64,000 nt of DNA from positions 124,001 through 188,000 of the forward strand of contig MFYJ01000011.1 of NCBI GenBank assembly GCA_001787755.1, written 5' to 3'. Below, piece after piece: positions 40,973 to 49,539 of this stretch. Within the stretch, counting starts at the first letter, position 1; every line of letters begins with the position of its first letter. Position numbers and translations under genes: made by a program. The notes beneath the pieces were generated by a model. The model was given only the letters and a program-made list of their open reading frames with translations. It made no database searches and was not told where the DNA came from. The DNA comes from Candidatus Peribacteria bacterium RIFOXYB1_FULL_54_35 (GTDB lineage: Bacteria; Patescibacteriota; Gracilibacteria; Peribacterales; Peribacteraceae).

Positions 40973-42367
40973 TCATTTCTCGCAAGACCGCAAACTCACA
41001 ACGAACGGTGTCCGCCAGAGAATCCAGAGATCCAGTAGAAGCGACCACTCCTCTATGTACTGGAGATCGTACTGCACTTCATCCTCAAACTTGAGGTAGC
41101 TGCGCCCAGAAACCTGTGCCAGACCAGTGATTCCGGGTTTCACGGCGAACACGCGGCGCTGATGGCTTGCATAGCGATCCACTTCCTCCGGAAGATGCGG
41201 CCGGGGCCCCACAAGGGACATATGCCCCATGAGCACATTGAGGAGCTGCGGCAGTTCATCCAGATCAAACCTACGGAGCAGCTGGCCAATGGGCGTGATA
41301 CGCGGGTCTTGGCTCATTTTGAACAGGGGACCATCACACCGTTCATTCTGGGGAAGTAGTTCATTCTTTTTTGCCTCCGCATCCCGCACCATGGATCTGA
41401 ACTTCAGTACCGGGATACGCCTCGCCGCGTGCTCGCCCACTCTCCAGGAGACGAAGAATACCGGCCATCCGCTGCCCACAATGATGAGAACGGCAAGAAG
41501 GAGAAAGAAGGGGGAGAGCAGAATGAGCAGGAAGAAACTCACCACAAAATCGAAGAGGCGCTTGATGACACGCCCCCAACCATCCAACGGAGTGGGCTGG
41601 AAACGCATCATGGGGAAAAGACCAAGACGCTCCACAACAAGCTGATGGGGGACATCGGCAAATACGGGGGGAAGAAACGCGTACCCAATGTGCTGGGATC
41701 GGCAGTAATCAATGAGTGCAGCCGTTTCCGGGCCTCGTGGATTTGGGTCAGTCTGTACCACAAGATCAACGGGATGTTCTTCTCTCAGCTTTTGGAGAGA
41801 GAGAAGATCCTGCAAATGCCCCAGATACCGATATCGTACGTCTCTCTCAAGTACCTCTCTCGCTCCCTGTGCAATGGGATGTACTCCGAGAGATGCCACA
41901 AGCCGTACACCGATACCAGCGCGAAGGAATGCCCGCTGCAGAAGCACCACTGCGCTCCGTGCCGCAAGGACGAAAAAAACAATGAAAAAAGTCGCATGCA
42001 TCAGCAGCACACGCGAGTAGAACAGCTGTTTGCGGACGAGGAAATACCAGCCAATAACCGCAACAAGCCACAGTGCCCCTGCGATGATAATATCGCCTAT
42101 TTCCACCCACGCACTGCGTGTAGAACGAAGCGTGTAAAGACGGAGGCAAGCTGCAATGATGAGGAAAAGACCCACCCCCGGGAGCACAAACGAATCGAAA
42201 AAGAACTCCACGGGCGGGAGAGTACTTGGCGGATCAAGAAGTTGTATGCGAGGAATGAGATCCATACTTGCCTCGCGCAGGCGGTAGCTTAAGAGGAGTG
42301 CGGCCATCACTGCGAGGGCATCCAAAGGAATGCGCAGTAACCCGAAAAGCACTTCTGATCTCTTCAT
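40973..42367 (-). CDS. Polyprenyl glycosylphosphotransferase (WcaJ/CpsE type)
   Basis: Starts surface-polysaccharide assembly by moving a sugar-1-phosphate from a UDP-sugar to undecaprenyl phosphate. 464 residues: four N-terminal helices (about 5-140), a CoA-binding-like soluble domain (about 150-260), then the catalytic bacterial sugar transferase domain (about 275-464) with KRLFDFVVSFFLLILLSP, VFFVSWRVGEHA, KFRSMVRDA, RFDLDELPQLLNVLMGHMSLVGPRPHL and GITGLAQVSGR. Its product would be the lipid anchor for glycans built by the glycosyltransferases at 15.6 and 22-26 kb. Confidence 0.93.
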   Translation of the reverse strand: MKRSEVLFGLLRIPLDALAVMAALLLSYRLREASMDLIPRIQLLDPPSTLPPVEFFFDSFVLPGVGLFLIIAACLRLYTLRSTRSAWVEIGDIIIAGALWLVAVIGWYFLVRKQLFYSRVLLMHATFFIVFFVLAARSAVVLLQRAFLRAGIGVRLVASLGVHPIAQGAREVLERDVRYRYLGHLQDLLSLQKLREEHPVDLVVQTDPNPRGPETAALIDYCRSQHIGYAFLPPVFADVPHQLVVERLGLFPMMRFQPTPLDGWGRVIKRLFDFVVSFFLLILLSPFFLLLAVLIIVGSGWPVFFVSWRVGEHAARRIPVLKFRSMVRDAEAKKNELLPQNERCDGPLFKMSQDPRITPIGQLLRRFDLDELPQLLNVLMGHMSLVGPRPHLPEEVDRYASHQRRVFAVKPGITGLAQVSGRSYLKFEDEVQYDLQYIEEWSLLLDLWILWRTPFVVSLRSCEK

Positions 42368-42451
42368 GAGACAGCATTGTACACTAGCAATAAGGCCCAG
42401 AGCGCCCAATGCACAGCAGAAGAGGCTGGGAGTGCAATAATATCAATATTA

Positions 42452-42460
42452 TGGTATAAT
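42452..42460 (+). promoter_or_regulatory. Extended consensus -10 of the histidine kinase gene
   Basis: TGG-TATAAT ends 13 bases before the ATG at 42474, which gives a very short leader. Confidence 0.65.
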
Positions 42461-42473
42461 AATACATGTTCGT

Positions 42474-43844
42474 ATGCCCAAACCAGAGAGAAAAAATGGG
42501 GGGAAACTCGCTGAAATTTCGGGTGTGCTCCCTAAACATAAACTCGGGCCCTTTGTCCCACAGAAGCAATCGACACTCTTCCTGGCGCTCATTTGTGCCG
42601 TGGTTTCAGCCTTGTACATCTGGGGGTACGCCCACAGAGAGCTCACTTCTGCCACACAGACAGCCACCGTTGTTCTAGTGCTTTCTGTAGGGGTGATGGG
42701 AGGATCATTACTTGTGGGGATTCTCTACGCTCTCCTGCGGGGAGAGAGGATCAAGGACGAGACTGATTTTTATGAAGCACTCCTGAACGCCCAGAGTGAT
42801 TTAGGAGAAGGTCTCATCATCATGGAAGAAGACCGGATTATTTATGCGAACGACGCATGCCACACCATTTCCGGTTACACCTCAGAGGAGTTTTCTGCCA
42901 TGCCTTCTTTCCTTCTCATAGTCGTACCTGAACAGCGTGCAACGCTCGCTGAGCGCCTACGTAAACGCATACAGGGGGAAGTAGTGGAAGAACAGTACGA
43001 AACGGCAATACTCCACAAGGATGGCAGACGAGTGGATTTGGAAATATCGATTAAGAAATTCAATGTGAAAAATGCCGTGCGCCTCGTTGTTATTGCCCGC
43101 GACATTTCCGAGCGCAAGAAGATAGACAACGCAAAGAATGAGTTCGTCTCATGGGTTTCACACCAGCTGCGCACACCTCTGACAGCATCCAACTTCCTTG
43201 CCGAGATGCTCCTCGCCGGAGACGACGGCAAACTGACTATCGAACAAACACGCTCCATTGAGAAGATCTATGACGCAAACCAGCGCATGATCAGCCTCAT
43301 CAATTCACTTCTGAATGTCGCCCGTATTGAATTGGGCACCCTGGTTGTTGAATGCTCTCCCACAAATCTTGCCGAGATCAGCAACAGCGTACTTGATGTG
43401 CTGCGACCGCAGATCGAAATAAAGAACCTCAATGTACAGAGGATATACGACAGAGAAATGCCACTTGTGAACACAGACCCAAACCTCGTGCTCATGATCT
43501 TCCAGAACCTGCTTTCCAATGCCGTGAAGTACACGAATAAGGGGGGCATTACCGTGAGTATAAAGCGCAGTGCACAGAACGTGCTCATCAGCATCACAGA
43601 CACAGGCATGGGCATACCGAAGAGAGACCAGGAAAATATCTTTGGAAAACTCTTCAGGGCAACGAATGTTTTGACGAAGGAGATAGAGGGAACAGGTCTT
43701 GGCCTCTACATCATCAAAGCCATCGTGGAATTGTTTGAGGGAGGGATTTGGTTCGACTCTGAGGAGGAGAAAGGCACAACGTTTTACATCTCCCTCCCGC
43801 TCAAGCAGAATTGTTGTTCACTCCGGGAACCAAACTTCCTCTAG
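42474..43844 (+). CDS. PAS-domain sensor histidine kinase
   Basis: A 456-residue membrane-bound kinase. Two helices (about residues 32-50 and 62-85) anchor it. A PAS domain follows (about 100-215: LIIMEEDRIIYANDACHTIS, SGYTSEEF, HKDGRRVDLEISI). The HisKA H-box is EFVSWVSHQLRTPLTA with the phospho-His near residue 228. The ATPase domain has LLSNAVKYT (N box), ITDTGMGIP (G1), IFGKLFRATN (F box) and GTGLGLYI (G2). No cognate response regulator is adjacent. It is convergent with a small exported gene, with only 4 bp between stops. Confidence 0.93.
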   Translation: MPKPERKNGGKLAEISGVLPKHKLGPFVPQKQSTLFLALICAVVSALYIWGYAHRELTSATQTATVVLVLSVGVMGGSLLVGILYALLRGERIKDETDFYEALLNAQSDLGEGLIIMEEDRIIYANDACHTISGYTSEEFSAMPSFLLIVVPEQRATLAERLRKRIQGEVVEEQYETAILHKDGRRVDLEISIKKFNVKNAVRLVVIARDISERKKIDNAKNEFVSWVSHQLRTPLTASNFLAEMLLAGDDGKLTIEQTRSIEKIYDANQRMISLINSLLNVARIELGTLVVECSPTNLAEISNSVLDVLRPQIEIKNLNVQRIYDREMPLVNTDPNLVLMIFQNLLSNAVKYTNKGGITVSIKRSAQNVLISITDTGMGIPKRDQENIFGKLFRATNVLTKEIEGTGLGLYIIKAIVELFEGGIWFDSEEEKGTTFYISLPLKQNCCSLREPNFL

Positions 43845-43848
43845 AACT

Positions 43849-44388
43849 CTAGGAACCCGGAACGGTCATGCGCTGCAGGCGGTAATAGCAGCGGGCACGC
43901 CGCGTTCCAATGGTAGTGAGGCACGGGTCATGTTCTGGCTCCAGCCGGACTTCCCCTGGCCTGCTGCGCTTGCTGCTCGGAAGATACTCAACGTTCTTCT
44001 CTTCCCTTGTGCCGGGCGCTTTTCTCACCGGCGCAATACGCTCGTATGTATCCATCATCTCCTCTCCCCTGCGTTCCATGAAGCGATTTTGGTCCTGCTG
44101 TTCCAGCAGTCTTTCACGCCGTTGTCCGGCACTCAGATTCTCCAATGTGCGCTGCTGCTGGATCGCACGGTACTCCATGCGATAGTCCAAGAAGGTGCTG
44201 GACTCCGATGCCTGGCGACCACGTGCCCTCTTGCGCAACTGTCTGCGTGTAGGACGAAAATCGGTATTGCCCACTCTCTCTACTTGGGTGGTGTCTTGGG
44301 CGGTATCTGGAGGAATACCCTGGGCTGACATGAGAAACGGCGTGGTGCCGAGAACCAGACCAAGAAGAACAGCAACGAACCGGCGCAT
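43849..44388 (-). CDS. Exported basic, Gln/Arg-rich hypothetical protein
   Basis: A 179-residue protein with a signal peptide (RRFVAVLLGLVLGTTPFLMSAQG, cleavage near residue 22). The mature part is helical and very rich in Arg, Gln and Glu (RRQLRKRARGRQ, QQQRTLENLSAGQRRERLLE). The C-terminus holds two cysteines (in EHDPCLTT and RARCYYR), as in the small exported protein at 7.15-7.55 kb. Upstream in-frame ATGs at 44415 and 44442 are possible. Function unknown. Confidence 0.7.
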   Translation of the reverse strand: MRRFVAVLLGLVLGTTPFLMSAQGIPPDTAQDTTQVERVGNTDFRPTRRQLRKRARGRQASESSTFLDYRMEYRAIQQQRTLENLSAGQRRERLLEQQDQNRFMERRGEEMMDTYERIAPVRKAPGTREEKNVEYLPSSKRSRPGEVRLEPEHDPCLTTIGTRRARCYYRLQRMTVPGS

Positions 44389-44538
44389 GACTAGAAAGGG
44401 AAAGGCAATCCTCATTCTACTAAATATTCGTTCCGGTGACACCCCCCATATTCTGTGGAATGGTGCGTGATCCCATTTGTGGAAACTCTTGAAGTTCTTG
44501 CCACCCCAAAAATGACACTTGTCGCTCTCAAAGTGAAA

Positions 44539-44865
44539 TTACATCTCCACAAGCACTATGCTCACCGCTGCGAGGAAAATCCCCACTTTATTCAGGAAAG
44601 AAAGATCTTCATGAAAGAACACTGCACCAACGAATACCGCGCCAAAAAGGCTGAGGAGCACAAATACAGTAATCGCCTGTGAGAGAGTTTCATGCTTGAG
44701 AGTGAAAGCCCAAAAAACTGAACCCACAAAATACATCAGCAGCCCGAACCCCAGGACGAACATGCCGTCGCCCAGTGCCCATTTTTTGAAGAAGAAATCG
44801 CCCACAAGCTCGCTTACGACCGCCAAACACATCAGGGCCAGAAATATGATTTTCGCAGAGTGCAT
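44539..44865 (-). CDS. Four-helix SMR/EamA-like transporter protein
   Basis: A 108-residue membrane protein with four helices, the size and layout of small multidrug-resistance (EmrE-like) proteins or half of an EamA transporter. FLALMCLAVVSELVGDFFFKKWA places an acidic residue in helix 1 (in SELVGD), as expected for proton-coupled export. GSVFWAFTLKHETLSQAITVFV matches the helix 2-3 region of the family. VGIFLAAVSIVLVEM is the last helix. The substrate is unknown. Confidence 0.72.
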   Translation of the reverse strand: MHSAKIIFLALMCLAVVSELVGDFFFKKWALGDGMFVLGFGLLMYFVGSVFWAFTLKHETLSQAITVFVLLSLFGAVFVGAVFFHEDLSFLNKVGIFLAAVSIVLVEM

Positions 44866-45301
44866 AGAAAGAGAATACCTGAAAGTAGTATGGCGAACAT
44901 CTCATTGAGCCCACATGTTCCTATGGAATGCGAGCTTGGGAACGGACGGCATCTCTGTATTGTCCTCCTTCGCCCGCCTTCCCACTTCGCCCTTTGGGCT
45001 ACGAGGGACAAGTCAGCGGACTACGGAGGACAACGGCTCTTCGGTCTCGCGCTACGCCCTATACCGAAAAACGAACTTGGCGGCTGCCCGGCTTCGCTGC
45101 GCTATGCCGTGGCATCCGGCTTTGAGGCAACCATCGCGGCGTAGTCTCGGCGTCGCGAAGCGACAACGGACGGAGCCGGATGGAGCCACCTCCGGGAATC
45201 CCTTCGTCTCCTCGTCCGTCTTCGGCGAACTCGTCGCTCAGGGTAAACTTTTCTTCCCGGTTTCCATTCTTCCTAGCCCATGCATTTCGCTTCGTATTTA
45301 C
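44866..45301. other. Gene-poor GC-rich interval with a copy of the tRNA-Thr 3' end
   Basis: No credible gene lies here. Bases 45181-45200 repeat exactly the 3' 20 bases of the adjacent tRNA-Thr gene (45302-45321, minus strand), including CCA. The copies have the same orientation and lie 121 bases apart. Such partial tRNA copies are typical of integration-site scars. The rest is GC-rich with short CG-rich palindromes. Confidence 0.6.
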
Positions 45302-45378
45302 TGGAGCCACCTCCGGGAATCGAACCCGGGACCTACCGCTTACAAGGCGGTTGCTCTAGCCATCTGAGCTAAGGTGGC
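45302..45378 (-). tRNA. tRNA-Thr (anticodon TGT)
   Basis: On the minus strand it starts GCCACCTTAGCTCAGATGG. The acceptor GCCACCT pairs with AGGTGGC, the anticodon stem ACCGC/GCGGT encloses loop CTTGTAA (anticodon TGT), the T-arm contains GGTTCGATTCC, and CCA is encoded. It decodes ACA and probably other ACN codons. Confidence 0.95.
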
Positions 45379-45453
45379 AGAAAACAGGGGGAATGAGCAA
45401 CGGGAAATAGCTCCTTCAGAGCCGCTGCGCATTACATATGCTACTTTCCATTA

Positions 45454-45482
45454 TTGCGGAAAAACCCCCACTCTGCCATAAT
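45454..45482 (+). promoter_or_regulatory. RNase P RNA promoter
   Basis: TTGCGG (45454-45459), a 17-base spacer and CATAAT (45477-45482). The predicted start near 45489 coincides with the first base of helix P1. Confidence 0.7.
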
Positions 45483-45488
45483 AGAAAG

Positions 45489-45973
45489 CCCTGTTCTTTT
45501 GATGATCGCCCCGCACCGTACGGTGCGGGGAGGAACATCCGGGCACCAGTGGAACGCTATGCGGGTAACACCCGTCGCCGCAGTACATATCAAGCAAAAC
45601 TGCGGTAGGACAAGTGCCACAGAGACGAGTCCCGCGCAAGCGGGGAGTGAAACGCCTCGGAGTACCGAGGACTGCGAGCTCTCTCTGCTCCGGGCTGACC
45701 ATTCAGCCCTGCATCTTCGATGCCTTCATGGGTCCATACCCTCCAACGTATCGAAGCACGAGCTCATAGTCGGTAAACTCATAGTGGTGCAAGGAGGATT
45801 TGGGTGGCCAGATTCTGTGATGGTTCCGTCGCACCGGCTACCCCTCCGCGCAGTGCCCCGTACGAGTGCTATACACTCCGCGGGACCGAGGTCTGTGAGC
45901 AATCCAGATCCCAGATAGATGATCATCCCCCCGCATCCGCGGGGGAACAGAACCCGGAGTACAAAGGGCAGGG
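45489..45973 (+). ncRNA. rnpB: RNase P RNA (bacterial class A-like)
   Basis: The catalytic RNA that matures tRNA 5' ends. Conserved blocks appear in order: GGGGAGGAACATCCGGGC (5' P4 region; usual form GAGGAAAGTCCGGGC), GCGGGTAACACCCG, AGTGCCACAGAGA, CCCGCGCAAGCGGG, GAGTGAAACG, GTCGGTAAACTCATAGTGG, GCAAGG, CCCAGATAGATGATCA, and ACAGAACCCGG (3' P4 region). P1 pairs CCCTGTTCTTTTG at the start with CAAAGGGCAGGG at the end. About 485 bases, longer than the E. coli RNA (377). An own promoter and an intrinsic terminator flank it. Confidence 0.92.
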
Positions 45974-45991
45974 ATACTCATCGCGAAGACT

Positions 45992-46016
45992 CCGAAGACT
46001 ACCTCTTCGGTGTTTT
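45992..46016 (+). terminator. Intrinsic terminator of RNase P RNA
   Basis: CCGAAGA-CTACC-TCTTCGG stem-loop (45992-46010), then TGTTTTT. It overlaps the 3' end of the convergent sensor-kinase gene. Confidence 0.75.
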
Positions 46017-48236
46017 TCGCATCTTCTTAGGGAGATAAACCGTAAACACCGTTCCCTTTTCCTCCGAACTCCTAAAACGAATATCCCCCCCTAAGCTATC
46101 CATAACCATGCGGGAGATATAGAGTCCCAATCCACTCCCGTCTGTGTCGAGCTGGCGGACATTATCTGCACGGAACAGACGTTCGAATATCCGTTTCTGG
46201 TCCCCCTTCGGGATACCAATCCCCGTGTCACTCACCGTGATTTCATATGCAGTCGGCTTTTCCTGAAGAGCAATTTCCACCTGCCCACCAGGCAACGTGT
46301 ACTTCACTGCGTTGGAGAAAAGATTTTGGAGCACAATGTGGAGCAGAATGACATCAGTTGAAACAGGACATTTTCTGTCTGGAATCTGTACCTCGCACGC
46401 GATTTTCGATGTCTTCGCGAATGACCTCAATTCCTCAGCCACATCTTCCATGAACTCCCTCAGGTCGAAGTTCTGGCGATTGGGCTTGATGGCCTTCCCT
46501 TCCAGCCGCGCTGCGTGCAGCAGAGCATCGACGAGTCTCGCCATGCGTCTGGAGGCAATTTCCATCTCCCTCAGATACTCCCGCTGCTCCCCGGAGAGTT
46601 TCTTCTCTCCTGCACTTGTCAGAAGTTCTATGTACCACTGAAGCGTGGAGAGGGGGGTACGCAGCTGGTGCGACGCAAGAGAGATGAATTCGGATTTTAA
46701 GTAGTCCACACGGCGCTCTTCGGTAATATCGTAGAACACTGCAATGGCACCAAGCAGCTTCTTACCATCGAGAATTGGCGTAACCGAGAGGGTGATGGGG
46801 ATGAGCACACCATTCTTTTCGTGGAGAATACTCCAGCGCACTTCAGGAACCGCCCGCACCGGAACCTTCTTACGAAGACATCCCAGCACAGGATGTTTAC
46901 CGGGTTCGACTGGGCGCTTGTGCAGGTGCAGACGGAGCACCTCCTGCACGGACTTGCCGAGGCAGGACAATTTGTTGCATCCGATTAGCCCATCTGCCGC
47001 AGCATTCTGATCTAGTACCATTCCCTTCTTATCCACCACTACAATGCCGTGTTGAATTGATTCCAGAATGGTGCGGGCCTTCTCGTACTCTTCGCGCTGT
47101 GCTTCCGTTTGTACCCGTACTTCCTCTTCCAGATTTTCATACACCACCTTGAGACGACAGGCTAAATCTGCAGTCACCCGGTCGAGCATCTCCACCTCAT
47201 CACCCGTGTGGACCGATTTATGGAAACCCCAGTGGCCAGGCCCAAGGAGCAGTACTTTCCTGCTTAATCTCCGCAATGGAGCGGTAACATTGTGTGCAAT
47301 GACAACAGACAGCAGTGCCGTCAGGATAAGAAGCACCAGACTCACTACAGCAAGTGTGGCACCCATTGCGAATACTCCCGAAAGCGCCTGCCGCGTATCA
47401 ACCTTCACAACAAGCCCCCATCCCAACACGGGAAGATAGCGGTACGCAGCGAATACCTGGTTACCCCGGTAGTCTTCTGCCTCCTGTACTCCTTCTACAT
47501 GAGAGAGGGCAAGTGCGAGAACATCGCCGAAATTATACTGGTCCCTAAGAAGACCAAGATTGAGTGGCTGGTTGAATTGGCCGACAGGACGGTAGTGTAA
47601 CAGCACAAGCTCCTCCTCTCTTACTTCACCGATAAGGATCTCAGCTGTATCCCCGAGAGTTTCTACCGAGAGCACATCCGTCAACAGCTCTTCCACCTCA
47701 TAACGCACAACAAGAAAACCCTGCAGAACATCTGCATCATCTCTCACTTGTACAAATACGTTGTGGCCTGCCCATCCGCTCTCCTCAATGAGAGGAACAA
47801 GTTTTGTACGCGCTGCCATAGGAGGCACGCGAGAGGTGGAGATTCCAACACTGCCAATAGCATCACCATCCGCTGAAAAAAGAGTCATCCCTACCACCGG
47901 TATTTCTTCATGGAGGAGCTGGGCGAAGAGAGGCGCGAGCTCCTCACTCTTCCCTGTGTTCACCATCTGCAAAATCTCCCGCCGTGAAGCCAGAAGTACT
48001 GCATACTCACGATCCTGCCGCAGTCTCTCTTCTATGGAATCCTCCTTCGCCGCTACAAGAGAAGAAAGCTGAGCCAACGTAGCCCTTTCCACGTACGAAC
48101 GGGCAATGAAGAATGAGGAAAATGAAAGGGTCCCAACTGTGAGAGCGGCCAGCAGAAGCATGTACAGAGCAACCCTCCATAGGAAGGATTTGTGCTGCAG
48201 AAGCTCTGTAGAGCGTCGCTGACGGCTTTTAAGCAT
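45999..48236 (-). CDS. Membrane sensor histidine kinase with extracellular sensor, HAMP and PAS
   Basis: A 745-residue kinase. Helix 1 (about residues 20-44) and helix 2 (about 290-318) frame a roughly 240-residue extracellular sensor of the dCache/CHASE kind. HAMP follows (about 320-370: APLRRLSRKVLLLG), then a coiled coil, a PAS domain (about 395-510: ILESIQHGIVVVDKKGMVLD), and HisKA with FISLASHQLRTPLSTL (His near residue 528). The ATPase has LFSNAVKYT, SDTGIGIPKGDQ, IFERLFRADNVR and GSGLGLYI. It lies downstream of the pilin genes; a pilus-related role is inferred from position only. Confidence 0.93.
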   Translation of the reverse strand: MLKSRQRRSTELLQHKSFLWRVALYMLLLAALTVGTLSFSSFFIARSYVERATLAQLSSLVAAKEDSIEERLRQDREYAVLLASRREILQMVNTGKSEELAPLFAQLLHEEIPVVGMTLFSADGDAIGSVGISTSRVPPMAARTKLVPLIEESGWAGHNVFVQVRDDADVLQGFLVVRYEVEELLTDVLSVETLGDTAEILIGEVREEELVLLHYRPVGQFNQPLNLGLLRDQYNFGDVLALALSHVEGVQEAEDYRGNQVFAAYRYLPVLGWGLVVKVDTRQALSGVFAMGATLAVVSLVLLILTALLSVVIAHNVTAPLRRLSRKVLLLGPGHWGFHKSVHTGDEVEMLDRVTADLACRLKVVYENLEEEVRVQTEAQREEYEKARTILESIQHGIVVVDKKGMVLDQNAAADGLIGCNKLSCLGKSVQEVLRLHLHKRPVEPGKHPVLGCLRKKVPVRAVPEVRWSILHEKNGVLIPITLSVTPILDGKKLLGAIAVFYDITEERRVDYLKSEFISLASHQLRTPLSTLQWYIELLTSAGEKKLSGEQREYLREMEIASRRMARLVDALLHAARLEGKAIKPNRQNFDLREFMEDVAEELRSFAKTSKIACEVQIPDRKCPVSTDVILLHIVLQNLFSNAVKYTLPGGQVEIALQEKPTAYEITVSDTGIGIPKGDQKRIFERLFRADNVRQLDTDGSGLGLYISRMVMDSLGGDIRFRSSEEKGTVFTVYLPKKMRKTPKR

Positions 48237-48258
48237 GATTTTGGGTATAATTCGTTTA

Positions 48259-48267
48259 ATTATAGCA
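48259..48267 (-). promoter_or_regulatory. Extended consensus -10 of the sensor kinase
   Basis: TGC-TATAAT on the minus strand, 22 bases before the ATG at 48236. Confidence 0.65.
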
Positions 48268-48292
48268 TAAAAACGTGTTTTCAGCCATAAGA

Positions 48293-48323
48293 CCCCCGAC
48301 CGGAGTCGGGGGCCTTTCTTTTT
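48293..48323 (-). terminator. Terminator between pilin and sensor kinase
   Basis: An 8-bp GC stem (CCCCCGAC / GTCGGGGG, 48293-48300 with 48305-48312) with a 4-base loop. On the minus strand TCTTAT follows; on the plus strand CCTTTCTTTTT follows, so it may act both ways. Confidence 0.75.
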
Positions 48324-48337
48324 CAGAAAACCGATAG

Positions 48338-48808
48338 TTATCGTGTCACGCTGATAGTACTTGCTGCCTGCTCGGTAGCCGGAGCAGAGACTGTGATGCG
48401 CCCATTCGCATCCTGAATAATGAAGTACAGAGTCCCCGTGGAAGTTGCGTACTGCGGATCTGTGGGCAAGCTCACAAGGTATGTCCCTGTCAGCATGCGC
48501 AGGTTCACATCGCCAGCTGCAATACAGGTAGCAGGATCAAGAGTCTCGCGGCAAATCTCTGCTGCGGCCCCTGTCGGAATGTTGCCTGGTAGATTCCCGT
48601 TGTTATCGATCGCGTACTGGTAGACCGCATTCAGAACGGTGTTGACGTCGCTGCGGCGCTGGGCATCGCGGGCATCTCCGAGCTGCTTGGTCGGGTTGAT
48701 GGCGACAATGACGATGGACGCCAGAATCGCAATAATACCGATCACAAGCAGGAGTTCTATGAGCGTGAACCCTGCGCGGGTGATGCGGGGGGAAAGGTGC
48801 ATTTTCAT
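48338..48808 (-). CDS. Type IV pilin-like protein (tandem copy 2)
   Basis: A prepilin of 156 residues. A short basic leader (MKMHLSPRITRAG) ends at the prepilin peptidase site G^FTLIELLLVIGIIAILAS, with Glu at +5 and an N-terminal assembly helix. The first 75 or so residues are almost identical to the upstream pilin, the rest is different (ATCIAAGDVNLRMLTGTYLV, VSAPATEQAASTISVTR). It has one cysteine pair for a pilin disulfide loop. A terminator lies on each side, so it is transcribed separately from its twin. Confidence 0.93.
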   Translation of the reverse strand: MKMHLSPRITRAGFTLIELLLVIGIIAILASIVIVAINPTKQLGDARDAQRRSDVNTVLNAVYQYAIDNNGNLPGNIPTGAAAEICRETLDPATCIAAGDVNLRMLTGTYLVSLPTDPQYATSTGTLYFIIQDANGRITVSAPATEQAASTISVTR

Positions 48809-48894
48809 AGGAAAGTAGGGGGAAGAAATAGTCAATGTCCTCCGGAGCACTTTCCGGAGAACGCCGAAGATGAGCTTACCATATTTTTTGCATA

Positions 48895-48926
48895 GTAAAA
48901 CCCCCGCAGGCATTCCGGCGCGGGGG
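48895..48926 (-). terminator. Intrinsic terminator between the two pilin genes
   Basis: On the minus strand CCCCCGC (48920-48926) pairs with GCGGGGG (48901-48907), followed by TTTTACT. Confidence 0.8.
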
Positions 48927-48950
48927 TTCTTAATTCCCAATGAGAAAATG

Positions 48951-49406
48951 TTACCTCGTCACACTGATGAGACTCGTTGCCTGCTCGTACTCAGGAGCAG
49001 AAACCGTGACACGGTTGCTTGCTGTGAGCTGGATGTTGTAGTTCGTGTCGTTGCCGGTAGCACCACTCGGATCAACCGGGATGCTCACAAGGTACGTACC
49101 AGTGAGAGCACTCAGATTGCATCCGCTTGTCACACCAGTGCAATCGTTCGTCAGACAGATGCCACGATCTGTCGTATCGATACAGGTCGGGAGCGTGCCG
49201 TTGTTATCGATCGCGTACTGGTAGACCGCATTGAGGATGGTGTTGACGTCGCTGCGGCGCTGGGCATCGCGGGCATCTCCGAGCTGCTTGGTCGGGTTAA
49301 TGGCGACGATGACGATGGACGCCAGAATCGCAATAATACCGATCACAAGCAGGAGTTCTATGAGTGTGAACCCTGCGCGGGTGATGCGGGGAGAGAGATG
49401 TTTCAT
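48951..49406 (-). CDS. Type IV pilin-like protein (tandem copy 1)
   Basis: A prepilin of 151 residues with leader MKHLSPRITRAG, cleavage G^FTLIELLLVIGIIAILAS, and Glu at +5. The C-terminal body has four cysteines (in LPTCIDTTDRGICLTNDC and TSGCNLSAL) and ends VSAPEYEQATSLISVTR, like its twin. The 5' 190 bases (49201-49391) differ from the other copy at only about six positions, while the rest is unrelated, so gene conversion or recent duplication with swapped bodies is likely. Extended -10 promoter at 49483-49491. Confidence 0.94.
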   Translation of the reverse strand: MKHLSPRITRAGFTLIELLLVIGIIAILASIVIVAINPTKQLGDARDAQRRSDVNTILNAVYQYAIDNNGTLPTCIDTTDRGICLTNDCTGVTSGCNLSALTGTYLVSIPVDPSGATGNDTNYNIQLTASNRVTVSAPEYEQATSLISVTR

Positions 49407-49482
49407 AGAGAGAAAAGGGGAAGGGTTGGGAAGAAATTAGGAGGATCGGCATACAAAAACTCCGATCCGTTGATTGGAGTTG

Positions 49483-49491
49483 ATTGTACCA
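49483..49491 (-). promoter_or_regulatory. Extended -10 of the first pilin gene
   Basis: TGG-TACAAT on the minus strand, about 76 bases before the ATG at 49406. The leader contains a GGATCGG/CCGATCC stem (49444-49469 region). Confidence 0.6.
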
Positions 49492-49539
49492 AACAATGGC
49501 CATGTGTAGCACGTTTACCTTGACTACATGCGCAATATC

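Noticed and set aside
44915-45367. Plus-strand 150-codon frame across the tRNA-Thr region
   Set aside because: Its end reads RESNPGPTAYK, the well-known false peptide from antisense tRNA sequence; the rest has no protein features.
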